From Shimia haliotis (GTDB lineage Bacteria > Pseudomonadota > Alphaproteobacteria > Rhodobacterales > Rhodobacteraceae), in the NCBI RefSeq assembly GCF_900114415.1, contig NZ_FOSZ01000006.1, positions 124,001 to 188,000 on the forward strand: a DNA stretch of 64,000 nucleotides. Reading direction: 5' to 3'. The notes under the pieces are model-generated. The model was not told the origin of the DNA. It did not search any database and saw nothing but the letters and a program-made list of their open reading frames with translations. A program made the translations under genes and the position numbers. Below are positions 34,584-45,148 of this stretch, one piece after another. The first letter of the stretch is position 1. Each line of letters opens with the position of its first letter.

Positions 34584-35768
34584 ATGGGTATAGTAGGCGC
34601 AGCAAAGGGATTTTGGAGAACACTGCGGAAGCCACCCGCCACGATCAGCCTTGGCGTGCTGTCGGTCGGTGGCTTCATAACCGGTATCGTGTTCTGGGGC
34701 GGCTTCAACACAGCGTTGGAAGTCACTAACACAGAGGCGTTCTGTATCAGCTGTCACGAGATGCGTGACAACGTGTATCAAGAGCTTCAGGAAACGGTGC
34801 ATTGGGAAAACCGCACAGGCGTCAGGGCGACCTGTCCGGATTGTCATGTTCCGCACGAGTGGACCAACAAAATTGCTCGAAAAATGCAGGCCAGCAAGGA
34901 AGTGTGGGGCGCCGTGTTCGGCACGATCAACACACGCGAAAAATTTCTCGCCAAACGTGAAGAGCTTGCGCGCCATGAATGGGCACGTCTTTCTGCAAAT
35001 GGGTCGCTCGAGTGCCGGAATTGTCACGACTATGACAGCATGGACTGGGACAAAATGTCAGATGAAGCTGTGTTTTACATGCGTCCGGCGGCGGAACTCA
35101 ATACAGGCTGTATTGAATGCCACAAGGGCATCGCGCACCACCTGCCAGAACGCTCCGCGGATTCAAGCCCGGTTGTTGCCGCATTGGAAGGACGTGCCGC
35201 AACAAGCCTGAGCGACGGTCAGGACTATTTTGCCTATCGGCCTGTCACGGTGTTTGCCGGCGAGGATATGGCGGAACCTGCTGGCCAGTTGAACCTTGCT
35301 GCGCGCATCGAGGTTCTGGAAACCAAAGGCGACAAAGTGCATTTCGAGATGAAGGCGTGGCGCAAGGACAAGGGTTACGGGCGCGTTCTGTATGATGATT
35401 TCGGCCTGAATGCGCGAGTCGCCGTTCTTGAGAAAGAGGCCGCGCAGAACGCGGAACTCGTTCAGGCAGGCACACCGCGCAACGACGACAACACCGGTTT
35501 GGATTGGAGCCAAGTCACGGTCAAGCTCTGGGCAGCAGCCGACGGGTTTGTGGCTGACGACGAACAATTGTGGGATGTCGCGGCGGAAAGCTACTCCAGT
35601 TCTTGCAGCAGCTGTCACGCGCAACCCGATCCGGATCACTTCTCGACCAATGCGTGGCCGGCGCTGTTTGCCGGTATGGTCGGATTTACCAATATGGATG
35701 CAACCGAACAGGAGTTGGTTCTGACCTATTTGCAGAACCATTCGTCTGACAACAGCGAGTCGCACTAA
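34584..35768 (+). CDS. torC: pentahaem c-type cytochrome TorC (quinol-to-TorA electron carrier)
   Basis: A 394-residue NapC/NirT-type cytochrome with an N-terminal membrane anchor (residues about 20-42) and five CxxCH haem sites: CISCH 54-58, CPDCH 84-88, CRNCH 144-148, CIECH 176-180, and CSSCH 341-345 in the C-terminal TorC domain. It takes electrons from quinol and hands them to periplasmic TorA. The ATG at 34584 has GGAG upstream; a TTG 27 bases earlier is less likely. The gene lies 10 bases before torA. Confidence 0.95.
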   Translation: MGIVGAAKGFWRTLRKPPATISLGVLSVGGFITGIVFWGGFNTALEVTNTEAFCISCHEMRDNVYQELQETVHWENRTGVRATCPDCHVPHEWTNKIARKMQASKEVWGAVFGTINTREKFLAKREELARHEWARLSANGSLECRNCHDYDSMDWDKMSDEAVFYMRPAAELNTGCIECHKGIAHHLPERSADSSPVVAALEGRAATSLSDGQDYFAYRPVTVFAGEDMAEPAGQLNLAARIEVLETKGDKVHFEMKAWRKDKGYGRVLYDDFGLNARVAVLEKEAAQNAELVQAGTPRNDDNTGLDWSQVTVKLWAAADGFVADDEQLWDVAAESYSSSCSSCHAQPDPDHFSTNAWPALFAGMVGFTNMDATEQELVLTYLQNHSSDNSESH

Positions 35769-35778
35769 GGAGGCCACC

Positions 35779-38244
35779 ATGACCACACGTCGTAATGTTC
35801 TAAAAGGTCTGGTCGCGGGTGGCGCGGCTACGCTGATGGGCCAAAGCCTGTTTGCAAAAGCTGCGCAAGCCGCCACCAGCAGTCAAGGCACCTGGCATGT
35901 GACCGGTTCACACTGGGGCGCCATTCGTGCCTTGGTGAAGGGCGGCAAAGTCACCGATGTGCAGCCTTTGGAAGATGATCCTTATCCCACTGATATGATC
36001 AAGGGCATCAAAGGCATCATCTATAGCCCGTCGCGGATCAAATACCCGATGGCGCGCGCCGATTGGCTCGACAATCGGGAAAATGCCGATCGCACAACCC
36101 GCGGCGACAACCGCTATGTGCGCATCACGTGGGACGAAGCGCTGGATCTGTTTTACGAAGAACTGGAGCGGGTGCAGACCACGCACGGGCCTTCGGGGTT
36201 GTTTGCTGGCGCGACCGGATGGCGTCAGACAGGGCTGTTTCATACCTGCATCAACCACATGAACCGCGCGGTTTCCATGCACGGGAACTATGTACGCAAG
36301 GTGGGAGACTATTCCACCGGTGCAGGTCAAACGATCCTGCCATATGTGATTGGTTCCACCGAAGTCTACGCGCAGGGGACATCGTGGCCTGTGATTTTGG
36401 AAAACGCGGACACTGTGGTTCTTTGGGCAAGTGATCCGCTTAAGAACCTTCAGGTCGGCTGGACCTGCGAAACCCATGAATCGCTGCCTTATCTGGATGA
36501 GTTGCGCGACAAGGTGGCCGCGGGCGAAATCCGTGTGATCAGCGTGGATCCGGTGCGTTCCAAGACCCAGAAACACCTGAATTCCGAGCATCTTTATGTG
36601 AACCCGATGACGGACGTGGCCTTCATGCTGGCCATTGCCCACACGCTTTATACCGAAGACCTGCACGACAAAGAGTTCCTCGATATCTATTCGCTCGGGT
36701 TTGACCAGTTCATCAGTTATGTCATGGGCGAAGGCGAGGATGCCACGGTCAAGACGCCTGAGTGGGCGGCCGAAATCTGTGGTGTGCCGGCCGAGGAAAT
36801 CCGGTCGTTCGCCCGCCTGTTGGCATCAGGGCGCACACAGTTCCTCTTTGGGTGGTCGCTGCAACGCCAGCAACATGGTGAGCAGCCTTATTGGATGGGC
36901 ACGATCCTTGCGTCGATGTTGGGTCAGATCGGCTTGCCCGGTGGTGGTGTAAGCTATTCGCACCACTACAGTGGTGTCGGTGTGCCGCAGACCGGTGCGA
37001 ATATGCCGGGCGCGTTCCCGCTGAACTTGGATCTGGGCAAAACACCAAAACACGACCTCCACAATTACAAAGGGGCGAGCAATGTCATCCCTGTGGCGCG
37101 TTGGGTCGATATGCTGCTCAATCCTGGCGACAAAATTCAATACAATGGTCATGAGGTGACATATCCGGATGTGCGGATGGCGGTCTTTACCGGCTGTAAC
37201 CCGTTCCACCATCATCAGGACCGGAACAAAATGCGCAAAGCATTCCGGCAACTTGAGACCGTTGTGGCGATAGATTTTGCATGGACGGCGACCTGTCGTC
37301 ATGCCGATCTTGTCCTGCCTGCCTGCACGCAGTTCGAGCGCAACGATATGGACACCTACGGGGCCTATTCCAACACGGGCGTTGTCGCGATGCGCAAGCT
37401 TGTGGATCCGCTCTATCAGTCCAAAACCGACTATGAAATTTTCACGGGGCTGACTGATCGCTTCGGGCGTGCCGAGGAATACACCCGTGGCATGACCGAA
37501 ATGCAATGGCTGCGCCAGATGTATGACACAACCAAAGCGGCCAATGACGGGCGTTTTGAGATGCCGGATTTTGACCAGTTCTGGGAAGACGGCATGGTGC
37601 GGTTCCAGCGGGGCGAAAACTGGGTACGCCACGCAGCGTTCCGCGAAGACCCCGAGATCAATGCGCTGGGCACGCCGTCAGGATTTATCGAAATCTCCAG
37701 CCGGACCATCGAGAAATTTGGCTATGATGATTGCGGCGCCCATCCCAAGTGGATGGAGAAGGCCGAACGTTCCCACGGGGGGCCGAATTCGGACAGGTTC
37801 CCGATCTGGCTGCAAAGCTGCCACCCAGACCAACGCCTGCATTCGCAGATGTGTGAAAGCGATGAATATCGCGCCACCTATGCGGTCCAGGGTCGCGAGC
37901 CGGTGTACATTAGCCCTGAAGACGCTGCCAATCGCGGGATCAATGACGGCGATATCGTGCGCGTGTTTAACGACCGTGGACAACTATTGGCTGGCGCGCG
38001 TGTGTCTGAAGATTATCCGCAGGGTGTAGTGCGTATCCATGAAGGTGCTTGGTACGGACCAGTGGACGCCAGCATCGGTGCGCTGGATACCTATGGGGAT
38101 CCCAACACCGTGACGATGGATGTGGGTGCTTCGAAACTGTCACAAGCCACCTCGGCGAACACTTGTCTCGTGGAGATCGAAAAGTTCGAAGGTGTGGCGC
38201 CGCCGGTGACATCCTTTGGTGGACCGATCGAGGAATCCCTCTGA
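35779..38244 (+). CDS. torA: periplasmic trimethylamine N-oxide reductase TorA (DMSO reductase family)
   Basis: An 821-residue molybdenum bis-MGD reductase exported by Tat (TRRNVLKGL followed by a hydrophobic stretch and AKAAQAA). The Mo ligand is Ser179 in GDYSTGAGQ, and Trp148 in GATGWRQ matches Trp116 of the DMSO reductase. The position matching Tyr114 of Rhodobacter DMSO reductase is Thr146 here; from memory the TMAO-specific TorA also lacks that Tyr, so TMAO is the favoured substrate. There is no Fe-S motif at the N-terminus, as expected for this group. The operon supports anaerobic respiration. Confidence 0.93.
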   Translation: MTTRRNVLKGLVAGGAATLMGQSLFAKAAQAATSSQGTWHVTGSHWGAIRALVKGGKVTDVQPLEDDPYPTDMIKGIKGIIYSPSRIKYPMARADWLDNRENADRTTRGDNRYVRITWDEALDLFYEELERVQTTHGPSGLFAGATGWRQTGLFHTCINHMNRAVSMHGNYVRKVGDYSTGAGQTILPYVIGSTEVYAQGTSWPVILENADTVVLWASDPLKNLQVGWTCETHESLPYLDELRDKVAAGEIRVISVDPVRSKTQKHLNSEHLYVNPMTDVAFMLAIAHTLYTEDLHDKEFLDIYSLGFDQFISYVMGEGEDATVKTPEWAAEICGVPAEEIRSFARLLASGRTQFLFGWSLQRQQHGEQPYWMGTILASMLGQIGLPGGGVSYSHHYSGVGVPQTGANMPGAFPLNLDLGKTPKHDLHNYKGASNVIPVARWVDMLLNPGDKIQYNGHEVTYPDVRMAVFTGCNPFHHHQDRNKMRKAFRQLETVVAIDFAWTATCRHADLVLPACTQFERNDMDTYGAYSNTGVVAMRKLVDPLYQSKTDYEIFTGLTDRFGRAEEYTRGMTEMQWLRQMYDTTKAANDGRFEMPDFDQFWEDGMVRFQRGENWVRHAAFREDPEINALGTPSGFIEISSRTIEKFGYDDCGAHPKWMEKAERSHGGPNSDRFPIWLQSCHPDQRLHSQMCESDEYRATYAVQGREPVYISPEDAANRGINDGDIVRVFNDRGQLLAGARVSEDYPQGVVRIHEGAWYGPVDASIGALDTYGDPNTVTMDVGASKLSQATSANTCLVEIEKFEGVAPPVTSFGGPIEESL

Positions 38245-38862
38245 ATGAAAGATGGGATTGAAGACGAGATCGCCTTGGGTCATCCCGAGGTCTGCCGTTG
38301 GTTGGCGCAGTTGTTTCTGTTTGAAGTAACGGCGGATCAGATGGCGGCGTATCAAAGCGGCGCAGCTGAACCGTTTCTCGACTGTATGGCGTCGGTGTGT
38401 GAAATCACCGAAGGCCGTGCGGCTTTTGAGGCGGCAATTGTAGGGTGGGGCGATCTCGAAACCCCGCTGCGCACGGTCGCGGCAGATTACGCAGCGCTGT
38501 TTCTGTTGGGAGAGAAAGCCAACGCGCAACCCTATGCCAGCCTGTTTTCTGAAGGGACCGGACAGGTTTTTGGAGCGGCCCATGATCGCATGGTTGCGCG
38601 GCTTTCGTCGCAGGGATTGGGGCTTTCGGCCCCGACAAATGAACCGGCGGATCATATCTCGTTTTTGCTGGAATACCTGTCGGTGCTGCTTGGATCGCCA
38701 AAATCCGGTCAAGAAACGCCTGCGGATTTCCTGAATGCAGAGATCCTGCCGTGGTTTGATCGGTGGGCCCAAGCTGCGTCGCGTGTGCCGGTCCGCAGTC
38801 GGTTTTACCCCGAATTGATATCCCTTTCTCAGCGCTATTTGGCGGCGTTGGCAAAGGAGTGA
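38245..38862 (+). CDS. torD: TorA-specific chaperone TorD
   Basis: A 205-residue, all-helical protein of the TorD/DmsD chaperone family, which binds the Tat signal and core of TorA and aids cofactor insertion in the cytoplasm. The conserved DYAALFLLG segment and the family E-P-A-D-H-I motif (NEPADHISFLLEYLS) are present. It begins at the base after the torA stop and is followed by a strong bidirectional terminator. Confidence 0.9.
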   Translation: MKDGIEDEIALGHPEVCRWLAQLFLFEVTADQMAAYQSGAAEPFLDCMASVCEITEGRAAFEAAIVGWGDLETPLRTVAADYAALFLLGEKANAQPYASLFSEGTGQVFGAAHDRMVARLSSQGLGLSAPTNEPADHISFLLEYLSVLLGSPKSGQETPADFLNAEILPWFDRWAQAASRVPVRSRFYPELISLSQRYLAALAKE

Positions 38863-38914
38863 GCCGCAGCCGGTTGCGACTTTCCAGCTCGCCTCGGATC
38901 AGGGCAACAAAACA

Positions 38915-38951
38915 ATGGCGGCGTGTCTTGGACACGCCGCCATATTCTTTT
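38915..38951. terminator. bidirectional intrinsic terminator between torD and the ABC operon
   Basis: ATGGCGGCGTGTC (38915-38927) and GACACGCCGCCAT (38931-38943) form a perfect 13-bp stem with a TTG loop. Plus strand: followed by ATTCTTTT. Minus strand: followed by TGTTTTGTTG. It lies between the convergent ends of torECAD and the sugar ABC operon. Confidence 0.85.
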
Positions 38952-38975
38952 GGGGAACTTGCTCAAAAGGCTGTG

Positions 38976-39970
<995 letters not shown>

Positions 39971-39974
<4 letters not shown>

Positions 39975-41005
39975 TGGGTCGCCTCCTTCAGATTTACGGG
40001 TTTTCCGGTTCGAACGCTTTCATCGGCGGCCAGACATATGGCCAGAGATTGCACCGCGTCTTGCATGTGGCGAGTGAGGTCGATGTCTTCAGCGACGGCA
40101 CGCAGCATATAGGCCTGTTCAGCATCACAAAGTTCCTGATGCCCTGGTTCATCGGGCAAATTGATCAGGGTGTCGCCATCGCGGCGGTGAACCAACAGGC
40201 CGCCAACTTTGGTGTGACCGTCCACATCCGAACTGCCTGCTTTGTCAGCTTCGGTGATCGACACGGACCCATTGGGCGAAATCACGTCTTTCACAAAAAA
40301 CGCAGTTTCCGACATCATCGGCCCCCATCCGGCCTCGTACCAACCGACGGAGCCGTCATCGAACGTCACCTGAAACTGGCCATAGTTGTACATGTCCTCG
40401 GCGATTTCGTCCGAAAGCCGTAGCCCCATACCGTTCACGCTCACCGGCTTGGCGTCGGTGATCTGGCACCACATATCCACGTAATGCACGCCGCAATCCA
40501 CGATGGGGGCAGTGGTCTGCATCAGAGCCTTGTGGGTGTCCCATTCCGCCCCTTTGCTTTGTTGGTTGAGGTTCATGCGAAAGACGTAAGGCCCGCCCAA
40601 AGCACGCGCCTCTTTGATCAGGCGCACCCAAGACGGGTGATGGCGCAGGATATAGCCGACCACCAGTTTGCGGCCCAGACGCGTGGCGGTGTCCACAACA
40701 CGCTGCGCATCTTCAACGGTTGTCGCAAGCGGCTTTTCAACGAACACATGCGCGCCTGCTTCCATCGCCGCGACAGCATAATCCGCGTGGCTGTCCGAAT
40801 AGGTCGCGATCACCACAAGGTCGGGCTTGGTGTCAGCCAATGCCGCGTGAAAATCGGTGAACACCGGATAACTCGCCAGATCGGCATGCGCCACGGCACC
40901 GGATCGGTTCACCAGACCGACAATTTCGGCACCCTCGTGGTGGTGGTGGGCCAATGCGTGGCTGAGGCCCATATTGCCCAATCCTGCAATCAACACTCGG
41001 GTCAT
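39971..41005 (-). CDS. Gfo/Idh/MocA family oxidoreductase
   Basis: A 344-residue NAD(P)-dependent sugar oxidoreductase. The nucleotide-binding GLGNMGLSHA is at the N-terminus and the conserved VEKPLATT follows near residue 92; the C-terminal half is the alpha/beta substrate domain with DCGVHYVDMW. It overlaps the ATPase and the permease gene by 4 bases each, so it belongs to the uptake operon and probably acts on an imported sugar, maybe an anhydro, keto or modified amino sugar. The substrate cannot be read from the sequence. Confidence 0.87.
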
Positions 41006-41841
41006 TTGACGGCTCCTGAGGTGATGCCGCGGATCAGCTGGCGCGAGAAGATCACGTAAAGGATCAGCACCGGAATGATGGCCATCGACAGGGCTGATAG
41101 AACCGCGTTCCAGTTGGTTACGAACTGCCCGATAAAGACCTGGCTGCCGAGCGTCAGGGTTTTGACTTCTTCGGCAGGGGCAAGGATCAGCGGAAACCAG
41201 AGGTCGTTCCAGATCGGGATCATGTTGAACACCGCGACCGTCGCCATGGCCGGGCGCACAAGAGGCAGCGCCAGTTTGAAGAAGATTGCGTATTCCGAAA
41301 GTCCGTCGATACGGCCCGCGTTCTTGAGGTCATCTGACACGTTGCGCATGAACTCGGACAGGATGAACACCGCCAGCGGCAATCCTTGCGCCGTGTAAAC
41401 AAGGATCAGCGCCCAAAGTGTGTTCACAAGGCCGGTGGCCACCATCATTTCAAGGATTGCAACGGTGCCGATGCGGATCGGGATCATGATGCCAAGCGCC
41501 AGATAGAGCCCCATCAAAGTGTTGCCCTTGAACCGATACTCGCTGAGCGCGAAGGCAGCCATCGCGCCAAATAGCAGCACGAAGAACAGCGAGGCCACCG
41601 TGACAATGAAACTGTTCTGGAAGTAGAGGAAGAAATCCCCCTGCTTCAGCACGGTTTCATAGCCGATTAGTGAGAAGCTTTCGGAGTTTGGCAAGGCCAG
41701 CGGTTCGCGGAAGATGGCTTTGCGGGTTTTGAAGCTGTTGATCAGGATCACAAACACGGGGAACAGCGCGATCAGTGTATAAAGGATCAATGCGCCATGC
41801 ATCAGCGTGGTGTTGAGCGGGTTGGAACGAGCTTTGTTCAT
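41002..41841 (-). CDS. sugar ABC transporter permease (MalG type)
   Basis: A 279-residue inner-membrane permease with six hydrophobic segments. The coupling EAA loop is visible as AGRIDGLSEYAIFFKLALPL. The start at 41841 has GAGGA upstream; a longer in-frame opening would run into the neighbouring permease gene. It pairs with the MalF-type permease 10 bases upstream and the MalK-type ATPase. Confidence 0.92.
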   Translation of the reverse strand: MNKARSNPLNTTLMHGALILYTLIALFPVFVILINSFKTRKAIFREPLALPNSESFSLIGYETVLKQGDFFLYFQNSFIVTVASLFFVLLFGAMAAFALSEYRFKGNTLMGLYLALGIMIPIRIGTVAILEMMVATGLVNTLWALILVYTAQGLPLAVFILSEFMRNVSDDLKNAGRIDGLSEYAIFFKLALPLVRPAMATVAVFNMIPIWNDLWFPLILAPAEEVKTLTLGSQVFIGQFVTNWNAVLSALSMAIIPVLILYVIFSRQLIRGITSGAVK

Positions 41842-41851
41842 TGATCCGTCC

Positions 41852-42766
41852 TCACATCTGATACCGACGCATGCGCGTCTGGATGCCAAAGAGATAGATG
41901 CAAACCCCGACCAGAATGATCGCAAACATGGCGCCGGCGATGGCGGAGCCCATGTGCGGGTCGCCTAGTTGCAGCTGGAAGCCGAAGAAGGTGCGATACA
42001 TGAAGGTGCCAAGGATATCGGTTGAGAAATCCGGCCCAGCGAGCGCGCCTTGGGTGGTGTAGATCAGGTCAAAGGCGTTGAAATTGCCCACAAATGTCAG
42101 GATCGAGATGATGCCGATCGAGGGCAGAATGAGCGGAAGCTTGATCTTCCAGAAAGCTGCAAAGCCGGTGATGCCGTCAATTTCCCCTGCTTCGAGAATT
42201 TCTTCAGGAATGGTCAGGAGGGCGGCATAGATCAGCATCATCGGGATGCCGACGAACTGCCAGACAGATACAAGCGCAAGGGTGGTCAGAGCGTATTCTT
42301 CTTTTCCGAGCCACGGGGCAAAAAGCGACTTGAGGCCCACCATATCAAGCATATCGGGCGCGATGCCCCAAATAGGGGACAGGATCAGTTTCCATGCAAA
42401 GCCGACGATCACGAAAGACAGGATCGTGGGGATGAAGATGGCAGAACGATAAAGCGCGGCAAAGCGCAGTCGCGGGTGGCTGAGGATCGCGGCAAGGGCA
42501 ACGCCGATGGGGTTTTGCACCAGCATGTGAACGATGAAGAACCAGAAATTATTTCCAAGCGCATTCCAGAATTGCTCGGACCAGATCGGGTCAAAAAACA
42601 GAGTCCGGAAGTTCTCCATCCCCACAAAAATACGCTCTTGGTCGATCCGGCTATAAAGCGCGAGCCGCAGAGTGTTGAAGAGCGGAAAGATCATTACCGC
42701 GGTGTAAACCAGCACTGCAGGGGCCAGAAACACGACGATGTGCCATCTGATGCGTCGGGGTTGCAT
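41852..42766 (-). CDS. sugar ABC transporter permease (MalF type)
   Basis: A 304-residue inner-membrane permease with six hydrophobic segments and the EAA loop AGEIDGITGFAAFWKIKLPL. The ATG at 42766 gives MQPRRIRWHIVVFLAP and is preceded by AAGGAG. A stable hairpin separates it from the binding-protein gene, which suggests that the permeases are expressed at a lower level. Confidence 0.92.
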   Translation of the reverse strand: MQPRRIRWHIVVFLAPAVLVYTAVMIFPLFNTLRLALYSRIDQERIFVGMENFRTLFFDPIWSEQFWNALGNNFWFFIVHMLVQNPIGVALAAILSHPRLRFAALYRSAIFIPTILSFVIVGFAWKLILSPIWGIAPDMLDMVGLKSLFAPWLGKEEYALTTLALVSVWQFVGIPMMLIYAALLTIPEEILEAGEIDGITGFAAFWKIKLPLILPSIGIISILTFVGNFNAFDLIYTTQGALAGPDFSTDILGTFMYRTFFGFQLQLGDPHMGSAIAGAMFAIILVGVCIYLFGIQTRMRRYQM

Positions 42767-42788
42767 AAGAGAGATACTCCTTAGGATA

Positions 42789-42811
42789 CCGGGCGGCACA
42801 GGGCCGCCCGG
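42789..42811 (-). other. intercistronic hairpin after the binding-protein gene
   Basis: CCGGGCGGC (42789-42797) and GCCGCCCGG (42803-42811) form a perfect 9-bp stem with a 5-base loop and no T-run. Such structures between a binding protein and its permeases commonly protect the upstream mRNA and keep permease levels low. Confidence 0.65.
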
Positions 42812-42833
42812 AGGTCAGCAACAGCAGGGAGAC

Positions 42834-44087
42834 TTACTGTTGCGGGGCATACCAGCTGGCAAGACCTTCTTGCAGCTTGGCGCCCAGTGCTTCGGGGGTT
42901 TCTGTGCCTTTGATTGCAGCCACAGACGCGCCCCAGGTGTCATTTTCCAAGTTCGGCGTGCCGCGCGACAGGATCTGATAAGTGGAGCGGATGGTGCTTT
43001 CACACTCGCCACGCCAGCTTACAAATTCTTTCGCCAGCGGGTCTTCGATCTCGACCGGTGCGTTGGACAACGGATAGAAGCCCGGCAGTGCGTTGGCGAA
43101 GATTGTTGCGAATTCGGTGCTTCCGACCCACGCAAGGAAGGTACGTGCGGCCTCTGCGTTCGGGCTCGCGGCGTTCATGCCGATGCCGATGTCGGTGTGG
43201 TCAGAGATGTAGCAGGTGTCGCCTGCGTTCATGACCGGCGGCTTGAAGGCGCCCATCTCAAAGTCGGCGAGGTTGTTGAAGCCCGAAACTTCCCAGCTGC
43301 CTGCCGGATAAACTGCTGCGCGGCCCAGTGTGAACAGGTTCTGGCTGTCGGGATAGGTCTGTGCTTCGTAGCCGTCGCCCAGATAGTCGGCCCATTTGGC
43401 CAGCGTGGCATAAGGTGCAACCCACTGTTCGTCGGTCAGCTTCTGCTCACCTGCAATCAACGCACGGCGGCCTTCTTCACCCTTCCAGTAGTTCGGACCG
43501 ATGTTGTTGTAGCCCATCGTCGCGGCTTCCCACTGGTCGTTGGTGCCCATCGCCATCGGGATATAGTTGCCGTCCGCCTTGAAGGCTTCCAGTGCGGCAA
43601 AGAACTCGGCTTCGGTTGTCGGCGCCTCAAGGCCCAGTTCGGCAAAGGCGTCTTTGTTGTAGATAAAGCCGTGGATCACCGATGCCATCGGAACGCAGAA
43701 GCTGGCGGAGCCGTCGTCGGTCTGCCACGCGGATTTTGCCACGTCGGAGAAGTTGCCCATGGCGTCCATGTCGCTCAGATCGCTCAGGTGGCCCGCGTCA
43801 TAGAGCGCCAGTGATGCGTCAAACGGGCGACAGGTGATCAGGTCACCGGCGGAGCCTGCTTCCAGTTTGGAGTTCAGGATTGCGTTGTACTCGGCGGGGG
43901 CCGACGGGGTGAATTTCACTTTGATGCCGGGGTTGGCGGCTTCGAACGCGGGAATAATCTGTTCCTGCCAAAGCGCTAGGTCGTCGTTGCGCCAGCTTTC
44001 GATCGTCAGCGTGACGTCGTCGGCATATGCCGTCGTGGCAACCAGCGCGGTGCTGGCCAGTGCCATCTTTAGGATGTTGCGTGTCAT
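42834..44087 (-). CDS. sugar ABC transporter substrate-binding protein
   Basis: A 417-residue periplasmic binding protein (extracellular solute-binding family 1) with a signal peptide cleaved near TTAYADDV (residue about 22). The mature start VTLTIESWRNDDLALWQEQIIPAFE is typical of carbohydrate-binding members. Its position after murQ suggests an amino sugar or muropeptide-derived ligand; that is an inference. It is the second gene of the minus-strand operon. Confidence 0.92.
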   Translation of the reverse strand: MTRNILKMALASTALVATTAYADDVTLTIESWRNDDLALWQEQIIPAFEAANPGIKVKFTPSAPAEYNAILNSKLEAGSAGDLITCRPFDASLALYDAGHLSDLSDMDAMGNFSDVAKSAWQTDDGSASFCVPMASVIHGFIYNKDAFAELGLEAPTTEAEFFAALEAFKADGNYIPMAMGTNDQWEAATMGYNNIGPNYWKGEEGRRALIAGEQKLTDEQWVAPYATLAKWADYLGDGYEAQTYPDSQNLFTLGRAAVYPAGSWEVSGFNNLADFEMGAFKPPVMNAGDTCYISDHTDIGIGMNAASPNAEAARTFLAWVGSTEFATIFANALPGFYPLSNAPVEIEDPLAKEFVSWRGECESTIRSTYQILSRGTPNLENDTWGASVAAIKGTETPEALGAKLQEGLASWYAPQQ

Positions 44088-44115
44088 GGTGTCCTCCCAG
44101 GGTTGGTTTTTTGAT

Positions 44116-45003
44116 TTAGGTCAGTTGGTTGAGCGCTTTGCGCAGATTGCCGTCCGCCTCCTCCAAAAGGCGGAGGGCAGTGGATGGTAGATCTACGCCT
44201 GAGGCGCAAAGAACGGCGGCTTTGACGTCGCCGTTCGTGGCTTGCAGGGCACTTGCAGCGACTTCGTCGGCGCTGCCCGCAATGGTTTTTACAATGGTCT
44301 TCGCGCGTTCTCGCAGCTTGATGTTGTCTGCACGCAGATTGACCATCATCCCGTCATGCACATGGCCAAGTTTTACAGCCATGAGCGTCGACATCATATT
44401 GAGAGCGATCTTCTGAGCGGTTCCGGCGCCCATCCGTGTAGAGCCCGAAAGCACCTCCGGCGGGGTTTCCAGGCAAATCGCAATATCTGATTCAAGAAGT
44501 AAAGCCGAGCCGGAATTGTTGGCAATCCCGATCACCGTCGCCCCCGCCCTTTGAGCGATTTCTTGCGCGGCAAGGGTATAAGGCGTTGTTCCGCTTGCCG
44601 AAACTGCAATCACGGTGTCTTTCGTGCCAAGATCCGCGAGGGCATTCGCCAAAGCGTCTGTGGCGTCTTCCGTGTCACCTGGCATGTCTGCCGATTGTGG
44701 AATGCCGCCAGCCATATGAATGCGAATTTGTTTGCTGGGAATGCCAAAAGTGCCGCCCAATTCCATCGCATCGGCTGCAGCCATCAGCCCCGAGGAGCCA
44801 GCTGCAACATAATGCAATGTTCCGCCTGTCTTGATTGTTGCGGCCATGGCTTCGCTGCCAGCGGCAATGTCTCTGCTTGCAGGAAGAGTGGCTCGTGCGG
44901 CCTCAGCCTGTGCCTCGGCCAGAATCTCGGCAATCTCAGTCAGCGGGCGTGCGTCCAGCCCAGCTGCGCTTGCATGGATTTGCTCTGTGACCTTGGCAGA
45001 CAC
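44116..45003 (-). CDS. murQ: N-acetylmuramic acid 6-phosphate etherase
   Basis: A 295-residue SIS-domain lyase that splits MurNAc 6-phosphate into GlcNAc 6-phosphate and D-lactate. Motifs are AAGSSGLMAAADAMELGGTF, the SASGTTPYT phosphate loop, and SGSTRMGAGTAQK followed by the MurQ C-terminal helical part. I chose GTG 45003, with GGGGGA upstream giving MSAKVTEQIHA; an in-frame ATG at 45060 would place the N-terminus inside the phased repeats of the promoter. It leads the minus-strand operon and is divergent from the kinase gene. Confidence 0.9.
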   Translation of the reverse strand: MSAKVTEQIHASAAGLDARPLTEIAEILAEAQAEAARATLPASRDIAAGSEAMAATIKTGGTLHYVAAGSSGLMAAADAMELGGTFGIPSKQIRIHMAGGIPQSADMPGDTEDATDALANALADLGTKDTVIAVSASGTTPYTLAAQEIAQRAGATVIGIANNSGSALLLESDIAICLETPPEVLSGSTRMGAGTAQKIALNMMSTLMAVKLGHVHDGMMVNLRADNIKLRERAKTIVKTIAGSADEVAASALQATNGDVKAAVLCASGVDLPSTALRLLEEADGNLRKALNQLT

Positions 45004-45031
45004 GTGATTCCCCCTTTGATTGCGGTTGAGA

Positions 45032-45058
45032 ATACCTTTTAGATACCATTTGTCTACC
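45032..45058. promoter_or_regulatory. three TACC boxes at 11-bp spacing upstream of murQ
   Basis: ATACC (45032-45036), ATACC (45043-45047) and CTACC (45054-45058) repeat exactly every 11 bp, about one helical turn, 30-55 bases upstream of the murQ start. Read towards murQ they are GGTAG, GGTAT, GGTAT. A regulator contacting one face of the DNA is the simplest explanation; the GntR protein at 46027 is the obvious candidate. Confidence 0.55.
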
Positions 45059-45129
45059 ATTTTGTTTCGGGTTCGCCAATTCTGCCTGAAAACTGCGAAT
45101 TGGGATGGTTTTTGGGTTCACAGATCGCA

Positions 45130-45148
45130 ATAGGTATTATATAGGTAT
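45130..45148. promoter_or_regulatory. two ATAGGTAT boxes at 11-bp spacing upstream of the kinase gene
   Basis: ATAGGTAT occurs at 45130-45137 and 45141-45148, again an 11-bp period, in the opposite orientation to the ATACC boxes by murQ. The second copy overlaps the first possible ATG of the kinase gene at 45147, so either the real start is one of the ATGs at 45153/45156, or the boxes block initiation directly. Confidence 0.55.

Noticed and set aside
45003-45060. murQ start at the ATG at 45060
   Set aside because: It would place the N-terminus within the phased TACC boxes and adds residues foreign to MurQ; GTG 45003 has a good ribosome-binding site.
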